From NCBI GenBank assembly GCA_009921765.1, contig RFXC01000138.1:1-11623 (forward strand): a stretch of DNA of 11,623 nucleotides. The letters are read 5' to 3'. Positions 7,249 through 11,623 of the stretch are shown here, piece by piece. The stretch is from Betaproteobacteria bacterium (GTDB taxonomy: Bacteria; Pseudomonadota; Gammaproteobacteria; Burkholderiales; Burkholderiaceae). Position numbers and translations under genes: made by a program. Position 1 is the stretch's first letter. Each line of letters starts with the position of its first letter. Under the pieces are notes generated by a model. It made no database searches and was not told the origin of the DNA. It saw only the letters and a list, made by a program, of their open reading frames with translations.

Positions 7249-7283
7249 GGATTGCACCTCGGCATCGCAAAAGGAATCGTGTC

Positions 7284-8285
7284 ATGACCTTCTCTCGCCG
7301 GACCGTGTTGCAGATTGCAACATCGGTTGCGCTGAGCACAGCGCTATTGCCGCTTGCAGCGCAAACGCCTGCAGGATCAAAAGACTGGCCCAATCGACCC
7401 ATCCGGGTCATCGTGCCGTCGCCCCCCGGCGGGCCGCCCGATCTCGTGCTGCGCGCGCTCACGCCGCGCATGAGCGCCGTGCTTGGGCAACCGCTGGTGG
7501 TGGAGAACCGCGCCGGGGCCGGCGGCATGGTGGGCACCGCGTATCTCGCAAGGCTGCCCGCGGATGGCTATTCGGCGCTGTTCACCACCGCATCGCATGC
7601 CGCAATTCCGCCATTCCATGACAGTGTGGGCTACGACCCGGTCAAGGACTTCACGCATGTCACGCTGGCGGCTCAGAATTTCGGGCAGGCGCTGGTGATT
7701 CATCCCGCGGTGCCTGCGAAAGATCTTGCCGAGCTTTTGGCGCTCGCGAGGAAGTCACCCGGGAAACTTACCTACGCCAATGCCGGCCTGGGAACCGCCA
7801 GCCACATTCCTGCCGAGATGATGAAGGCCATGACCGGGACCGACATTCTCTCGGTGCCATACAAGGCCATACCCGAGGCAATCAATGATCTTATCGGCGG
7901 TCGGATCGACATGTTTTTTGTGGGGACACAGATCGCGCTTCAGCATGTGCAGGCGGGGCGTTTGCGTGCAATCGGTATCACCGGCGCGCGTCGCTGGCAG
8001 GGCTTGCCGGAGGTCCCCACGCTTCAGGAGCAGGGGCTCGCTGGCTTCAATGCCGTGAACTGGTTTGGCCTCTGGCTGCCGGGCGGTGCGCCGCCTGAAA
8101 TTGTCACCCGCCTCCACGGCGCTGTTCGCGAAGCAATTGTCGATCCGGAGGTGCGCAAGCAGTTCGAGACGCTGGGGCTTGAGGGGGTTGGCATGCCGCC
8201 CGAGGCGTTTGCGAAGTTCGTCGCGTCGGAGGCGAAGGGCGCTTATGACATCGCCGCACGTCTCAAGGCCGGGGGGCAGAAATGA
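7284..8285 (+). CDS. Tripartite tricarboxylate transporter-type (Bug/TctC) substrate-binding protein
   Basis: This 333-aa periplasmic binding protein of the Bug family, greatly expanded in Burkholderiales, has an N-terminal export signal with a twin arginine (SRRTVLQ, 4-10) and a hydrophobic stretch to LAAQ (about 27), so Tat or Sec export is possible. Mature-protein motifs are WPNRPIRVIVPSPPGGPPDLVLR (within 35-57; Asp53 expected to contact ligand), VENRAGAGGMVGT (73-85), LTYANAGLGTASHIPAEM, VPYKAIPEAINDLIGGRIDMFF and PEVPTLQEQGL. The start is ATG 7284 with AAGGA (7271-7275) eight bases before it; a TTG at 7245 lies inside the previous gene's end. No TctA/TctB membrane genes are present, as is common for orphan Bug proteins, which may pair with distant permeases or act as sensors. 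Ligands of the family are mostly small carboxylates. Its stop overlaps the next start (ATGA). Confidence 0.92.
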   Translation: MTFSRRTVLQIATSVALSTALLPLAAQTPAGSKDWPNRPIRVIVPSPPGGPPDLVLRALTPRMSAVLGQPLVVENRAGAGGMVGTAYLARLPADGYSALFTTASHAAIPPFHDSVGYDPVKDFTHVTLAAQNFGQALVIHPAVPAKDLAELLALARKSPGKLTYANAGLGTASHIPAEMMKAMTGTDILSVPYKAIPEAINDLIGGRIDMFFVGTQIALQHVQAGRLRAIGITGARRWQGLPEVPTLQEQGLAGFNAVNWFGLWLPGGAPPEIVTRLHGAVREAIVDPEVRKQFETLGLEGVGMPPEAFAKFVASEAKGAYDIAARLKAGGQK

Positions 8286-9175
8286 ACGCGCCTGCGCTCG
8301 AGCCCTGGCAGTGGCCGGAACCGCATTGGCGGGCGCTGGTCAATCGCGTTCGTGCTGGTCGCAGTCTGAAGCCTGCGTCCTGGCCGCAGGGCGCGCGGTT
8401 TGCTGTGGCCTTGTCGTTTGACTCCGACCACGAAACCAATGAACTGCGTGACGGCGGCGAATCCATTGGAAAGCTGTCGCATGGCCAATACGGTGCGCGG
8501 CAAGGCGTGCCGCGCATACTGGCCTGTCTGGCACGGTACGGGGTTCCGGCGAGTTTCTATGTGCCGGCGGTGACGGCCCTGCTCTACCCCGACGAGCAGC
8601 GTGCGGTGGCCGCAGCGGGTCACGAGATCGGCATCCACGGCTGGATTCACGAACGCAATTCGGTATTGCCCGAAGCTGCCGAACGCGACCTCATGCTTCG
8701 CAGTGCCGACACGCTCGAACGCATCACCGGCGTCCGGCCGGTAGGCATTCGGACGCCGTCATGGGACTTCAGCCCCCACACGCTTGCCATCACCCGTGAA
8801 ATGGGCCTTCTCTACGACTCCTCTCTCATGGCCGATGTCGACTGCTATGAGTTGCTGCTCGACGGCGAACCCACTGGCGTGGTGGAGTTGCCGGTTGAAT
8901 GGATTCGCGATGATGCGGTGTACTTCAACATGAACCGGTTCAGCGGTCTTCGGCCCTACACGCCACCCGAGGCAGTGTTCGATATTTTCCGGCGCGAACT
9001 GGAGGCGGCAGCAGACGAGGGCGGCGTGTTCCAGCTCACCATGCATCCGCACATGATCGGCTACCGCTCGCGAATGTGGATTCTTGACGAACTGATTCGC
9101 CTTGCACGCTCGCTCGGCCCAGTCTGGTTTGCGACCCATGCCGATGTGGTGAGACACGCGCTCAAGTCGGCGTGA
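8282..9175 (+). CDS. Polysaccharide deacetylase family (NodB/CE4) hydrolase
   Basis: This 297-aa protein keeps a canonical-looking metal site: SFDSDHE (45-51; Asp47 and Asp49) and HGWIHE (119-124; His119 and His123). It also has GIRTPSWDFSPHT (about 155-167) and the late FQLTMHPHMIGYRSRM motif containing the catalytic-base His region. This arrangement resembles the PuuE / HpPgdA-like subgroup, several members of which act on small cyclic imides, ureides or amides rather than on chitin or peptidoglycan. There is no signal peptide. Its start overlaps the Bug gene stop by 4 bp (ATGA), so it is translationally coupled; GGGGGG (8271-8276) is the only weak Shine-Dalgarno. It is only distantly similar to the deacetylase-fold protein at 3433-4344, so the two are not recent duplicates. 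Probably a C-N hydrolase of the local pathway; substrate unknown. Confidence 0.87.
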   Translation: MNAPALEPWQWPEPHWRALVNRVRAGRSLKPASWPQGARFAVALSFDSDHETNELRDGGESIGKLSHGQYGARQGVPRILACLARYGVPASFYVPAVTALLYPDEQRAVAAAGHEIGIHGWIHERNSVLPEAAERDLMLRSADTLERITGVRPVGIRTPSWDFSPHTLAITREMGLLYDSSLMADVDCYELLLDGEPTGVVELPVEWIRDDAVYFNMNRFSGLRPYTPPEAVFDIFRRELEAAADEGGVFQLTMHPHMIGYRSRMWILDELIRLARSLGPVWFATHADVVRHALKSA

Positions 9176-9181
9176 GCCCGC

Positions 9182-10216
9182 TCAGGCGGCGCGGACAGGG
9201 CTCTCGACAAAGCGCGACAGAATCGGCGCGTGGCGGTCGGCCCAACCGTCCAGCTGGGTGGTGCGGCCACGCAGCACCCGCTCGGTAAATCCCAGCGCCA
9301 GCTCGCGCGTGGCATGTTTGACCGCACGGTTCAGCGCCTCGCCACCAGGCCCCATGCGGTCGGTAAACATGCTGTGCGATCCGCCTGTGTAGACAGCCAG
9401 CGTCTTGTCCGGTCCTGCAGTGGCTCGGAAGATGGCCAACCGGTCATCGAGGTCACTGAAAAAGCCCGGAACCCGGATGATGTCCTCGGTTGCAGTCACA
9501 TGCAGGGTGGGCGCGCGAACCGGCGCGAGAATGTTTTCGGGAGGGCCCTCGCCGTGAAAGGGGGGCGCCGAAATGAGAACGGCGCCCACCACACGGCGAT
9601 CGGCGAGAGAGGTCTCGAATCCAGGGCGCTCGATACGTGCGCCTGCCAGGAGCATGGCGGTGTTCGCGCCATAAGAATGCCCGGCTGCGATGAAACGCGA
9701 TGCGTCCACCGCGAGACCGAAGCTGCTGGCGGCGAGCCGATCAACGGCGAACCGTATGTCGAGTGCGCGGTCGATGGCCTCGCGCTCGCTGGTGGCCTCG
9801 CGCATGAGGCCCAGCATGGTCAGGGGATTGCCGCGCTCGGCCCAGATGGCACGGTCGCTCCCGACATGCTGCACGTGCAGGCTTGCCACCCCGTGCGAGG
9901 CCCAATGCGAGCCCAGCCAGCTGTAGCCGTAACGCGAGCCGCCCAGGCCGTGCGAGAACACAACGAGCGGCGGGCGGGGCGCATCAGCACGAGCGCCTGC
10001 GGGAAGATGAAGGCGAACTGGGACAGGGCGATCACGCACCGGGTCATGCCAGTCGAGATCCACGCTCGTGGTGGCGGCGAGGCTGCTCCGGGGCAGGGCG
10101 GAAGCGACCGGTAGCGCTGCGATGCTGGCGATCAGCCGGCGCCTGGCGGTTGAAGCGGGCGCCACGCGCCGCCATTCAGCTGCCTGTAATCCGGGTGATG
10201 GTGCCTCGTGACTCAT
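9182..10216 (-). CDS. Exported dienelactone-hydrolase-like serine hydrolase
   Basis: This 344-aa alpha/beta hydrolase belongs to the predicted dienelactone hydrolase / PAF-acetylhydrolase-like group. The N-terminus has a charged region, three arginines (ARRRLIAS, 24-31) and a hydrophobic stretch ending LAATT (about 46-50), consistent with Tat or Sec export. The catalytic domain shows PPLVVFSHGLGGSRYGY (82-98, oxyanion region), nucleophile elbow GHSYGA (179-184, Ser181), acid in TATEDI (Asp245) and His281 in GGSHSMF. The open frame extends to 10579, but that part lies inside the DUF1445 gene; the ATG at 10214-10216 overlaps the DUF1445 stop by 4 bp (ATGA), and the protein then begins just before the signal peptide. 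No Shine-Dalgarno is seen, fitting coupling to the upstream gene. It converges on the deacetylase gene with only 6 bp between stops. Ester or lactone hydrolysis outside the cytoplasm is likely. Confidence 0.85.
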   Translation of the reverse strand: MSHEAPSPGLQAAEWRRVAPASTARRRLIASIAALPVASALPRSSLAATTSVDLDWHDPVRDRPVPVRLHLPAGARADAPRPPLVVFSHGLGGSRYGYSWLGSHWASHGVASLHVQHVGSDRAIWAERGNPLTMLGLMREATSEREAIDRALDIRFAVDRLAASSFGLAVDASRFIAAGHSYGANTAMLLAGARIERPGFETSLADRRVVGAVLISAPPFHGEGPPENILAPVRAPTLHVTATEDIIRVPGFFSDLDDRLAIFRATAGPDKTLAVYTGGSHSMFTDRMGPGGEALNRAVKHATRELALGFTERVLRGRTTQLDGWADRHAPILSRFVESPVRAA

Positions 10217-10992
10217 GGCGCGCAGAAGCGGTCGGCGAGCAGATCCGATACAAAACTGTGAGCGGGCGCATGGGCGATCAGCAGATCCAGTCCGGCCTGC
10301 TCGGCGGCGGCCTGGGGGGTGACGCCGCAGGCCCAGAACACCGCGATGCGGTGGGCAGGAACCTGCTCCACCGGGGGGCCAAAGAGCGGCCGCGTCAGGT
10401 CGGCGCCGATGGCCTTGGGATCGCCAATATGAATCGGCGCCCCGTGATTGAAAGGAAACCGCGCCGATACCTGGGTGGCGATAATGGCCTGCTCGGGGGT
10501 GAGCCAGCGCATGGTCACCACTAAAGGCCCGGCGAAGCGGCCAGCGGCCTCCGTGGGCAGCGAAGTATTCAACACCCAACGATCCCTGTCAGTGGGCACA
10601 CCGGCCCGCTCGAGCGCCTGATCGAAAGTGATGCCGGATCCGATGAGAAACGCAACCAGGTCATCGCGCCAGAGTTCGTGTAGCTCGGTTCGGTCGGGTT
10701 CGCGCCGACCGTCACGCCACACCGTGTAGCGGGCGAGGTCGGTTCGCAGATCGGCGCCCGGTGCGATCCGGCGGGGCTCGGGACTGCCGGGGTCGGTCAC
10801 TTCAAGCACCGGGCAGGCCTTGGGGTTGCGCTGACAGTAAAGCAGGAAATCGAACGCATGCGCCTTTGGAAGAACGACCAGATTGCACTGCACATAACCC
10901 ATTGCGAGTCCGCGTGACGAGCCGGTGTGCCGACCCTCGCGGATGGCCTGGCGCGCAAGCCGCGCAGGATGGTCTGGCGTGCAGTCGATCAT
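10213..10992 (-). CDS. DUF1445 / D-glutamate cyclase-like putative hydro-lyase
   Basis: This 259-aa cytoplasmic protein is a normal-length member of the DUF1445 family, to which mammalian D-glutamate cyclase (D-glutamate to 5-oxo-D-proline) belongs. Matching blocks are MGYVQCNLVVLPKAHAFDF (31-49), CPVLEVTDPG (60-69), FLIGSGITFDQALERAG (115-131), AAGRFAGPLVV (149-159), RFPFNHGAPIHIGDP (178-192) and VFWACGVTPQ (218-227). Compared with the family pattern as I remember it, the Cys in the FLIGCSF segment is replaced (FLIGSG), a second Cys before PAGRF is absent, and the MRP motif reads MRW, so this is a divergent member. Start and stop both overlap neighbours by 4 bp (ATGA at 10989-10992 and 10213-10216), placing it in the middle of a tightly coupled three-gene unit. 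Bacterial members often sit near 5-oxoprolinase or urea/amide genes; the exact reaction here is unknown. Confidence 0.87.
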   Translation of the reverse strand: MIDCTPDHPARLARQAIREGRHTGSSRGLAMGYVQCNLVVLPKAHAFDFLLYCQRNPKACPVLEVTDPGSPEPRRIAPGADLRTDLARYTVWRDGRREPDRTELHELWRDDLVAFLIGSGITFDQALERAGVPTDRDRWVLNTSLPTEAAGRFAGPLVVTMRWLTPEQAIIATQVSARFPFNHGAPIHIGDPKAIGADLTRPLFGPPVEQVPAHRIAVFWACGVTPQAAAEQAGLDLLIAHAPAHSFVSDLLADRFCAP

Positions 10993-11575
10993 TCAGAAAG
11001 GCCTTTGGCAGACGCTGGTCCTTGCGCTGCTGCAGCCGCGCCCCCACCCGCACCACGGCGGCGAAGCCTCAGCATTTTCATGGCGTTGCCAAAGTAGATC
11101 TTGCCCCGGTCTTCATCGGACAGCCCCAGCGATTCGATCGCCTCCGGGATGGTCCGCAGGAACATCGGGCCGCCTTCCGGATCAAACGGGCAATCGCAGG
11201 CAAAGAGCACATGGTCGACGCCAAAAAAATCGAGGCCACATCGTATGCCCGAGCTGCCTCCCGCGAGTGCGGTGTCCGCATAGAACTGACGGAAATAATC
11301 GATCGGGCGCCTCGGCATCCGTTTGAGCAATCCTTCATAGTCTTCATCCGAGGTGCGGCTGCCAAACTGATCGAGGCCAGGGCCTACCCGCCCATCGAAG
11401 AACGGAATCATCGCACCCATGTGATGGGTGATGAGGCGCAGGCCCGGCAGGCGATCAAAGAAACCCGAAAACACCATCCGGGTCATCGCGGCGCTGGTTT
11501 CATAGGGCCAGCCAAATGTCCACCAGATCTCGAACTTCGACTTTTTCTCGGAAAGATAGTCGGGGAAATTCGCGC
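10989..11575 (-). CDS. Amidohydrolase family protein (ACMSD-like), 5' end missing
   Basis: This is the C-terminal part of a PF04909-type amidohydrolase, the TIM-barrel family of aminocarboxymuconate-semialdehyde decarboxylase and related decarboxylases/hydrolases (full members about 300-350 aa; about 195 remain). Conserved text runs from ANFPDYL (about 11573-11553) through WWTFGWPYETSAAM, VFSGFFDRLPGLRLITHHMGAM (metal-site His), FFDGRVGPG, DYFRQFYADTA and VLFACDCPFDPEGGP (metal-site Asp). The Met at 11484-11486 is internal, not a start, since conserved sequence continues upstream of it. Beyond about 11575 the frame stays open but encodes an inverted copy of the gene itself, so the true upstream part is lost. 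The C-terminus is Gly/Ala-rich. The stop overlaps the DUF1445 start (ATGA), making this the upstream gene of the coupled set. Decarboxylation or hydrolysis of a small ring or chain acid is likely. Confidence 0.85.
11443..11494 (+). repeat. Left (native) arm of a 52-bp perfect inverted repeat
   Basis: These 52 bases reappear exactly, as reverse complement, at 11572-11623 after a 77-bp spacer. This arm encodes conserved amidohydrolase residues (SAAMTRMVFSGFFDRLPG on the minus strand), so it is the original copy. Confidence 0.95.
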
Positions 11576-11623
11576 CGCGATGACCCGGATGGTGTTTTCG
11601 GGTTTCTTTGATCGCCTGCCGGG
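11572..11623 (-). repeat. Right (duplicate) arm of a 52-bp perfect inverted repeat at the window end
   Basis: This is an exact reverse complement of 11443-11494 reaching the last base of the window. In the amidohydrolase frame it reads RQAIKETRKHHPGHRGA, which does not fit the family except the last few residues at the junction. It is the duplicated, probably artefactual arm, and the repeat may extend past the window. Confidence 0.95.

Noticed and set aside
6310..7257. 315-codon minus-strand open frame
   Set aside because: It is antisense to the Gfo/Idh/MocA gene, with a His/Arg-rich product and no motif; a shadow frame.
9230..10114. 294-codon plus-strand open frame
   Set aside because: It is opposite the exported hydrolase, which has a full catalytic triad; the plus-strand product has no recognisable domain and is a high-GC shadow frame.
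10217..10579. 121-residue N-terminal extension of the exported hydrolase
   Set aside because: The sequence is low-complexity Arg/Gly/Pro text antiparallel in frame to a real DUF1445 gene; the signal peptide begins only after the ATG at 10216.
11443..11623. Inverted repeat as ends of an insertion sequence or an attachment site
   Set aside because: One arm is conserved coding sequence, the spacer is the same gene, and there is no transposase or target duplication.
1..11623. Antiviral defence, toxin-antitoxin, CRISPR or prophage genes
   Set aside because: Every supported gene is a transporter or metabolic enzyme; no regularly spaced repeats, nuclease or phage-type motifs were seen.

Overview
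The window is a GC-rich, almost fully coding stretch whose gene content (a branched-chain amino-acid type ABC transporter, an orphan Bug/TctC solute-binding protein, several small-molecule hydrolases) is typical of an accessory catabolic region of a betaproteobacterium, probably Burkholderiales. The taxon is inferred from gene families and codon style only. No rRNA, tRNA, CRISPR array, transposase or transcriptional regulator was found.

Layout. (1) 1-~270: an internal fragment of a minus-strand membrane protein (DUF5690-like) that meets a 5'-truncated livM at about 265-275. (2) ~270-3333, plus strand: 'livM-livG-livF-livK, with overlapping or abutting genes. (3) 3334-3432: convergent intergenic DNA with several GC-rich hairpins. 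(4) 3433-4344, minus: PuuE-like polysaccharide-deacetylase-fold protein. (5) 4401-5303, plus: metallo-beta-lactamase-fold hydrolase. (6) 5343-6116, minus: enol-lactonase-like alpha/beta hydrolase. (7) 6238-9175, plus: a probable operon of a Gfo/Idh/MocA oxidoreductase, a Bug-type periplasmic binding protein and a second NodB-fold deacetylase. (8) 9182-~11575, minus: a translationally coupled set read as amidohydrolase (5' end missing), DUF1445/D-glutamate-cyclase-like protein, and an exported dienelactone-hydrolase-like enzyme. (9) 11572-11623: a perfect 52-bp inverted copy of 11443-11494 that ends at the window edge.

How it may work together. An ABC importer and a separate periplasmic receptor sit beside two deacetylase-fold enzymes of the kind that open cyclic ureides or imides, an ACMSD-type amidohydrolase/decarboxylase, a DUF1445 protein, an MBL hydrolase, a lactonase-like hydrolase and an NAD(P)-dependent oxidoreductase. 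This fits uptake and stepwise breakdown of an unknown small organic molecule, possibly a nitrogen-containing ring compound. The substrate cannot be read from sequence, so the pathway idea is inference.

Caution. Both edges look chimeric: a head-on fusion of two unrelated gene interiors on the left and a fold-back inverted repeat on the right. They are best treated as assembly or amplification artefacts until tested. The interior (about 280-11570) looks intact, with no visible frameshift.
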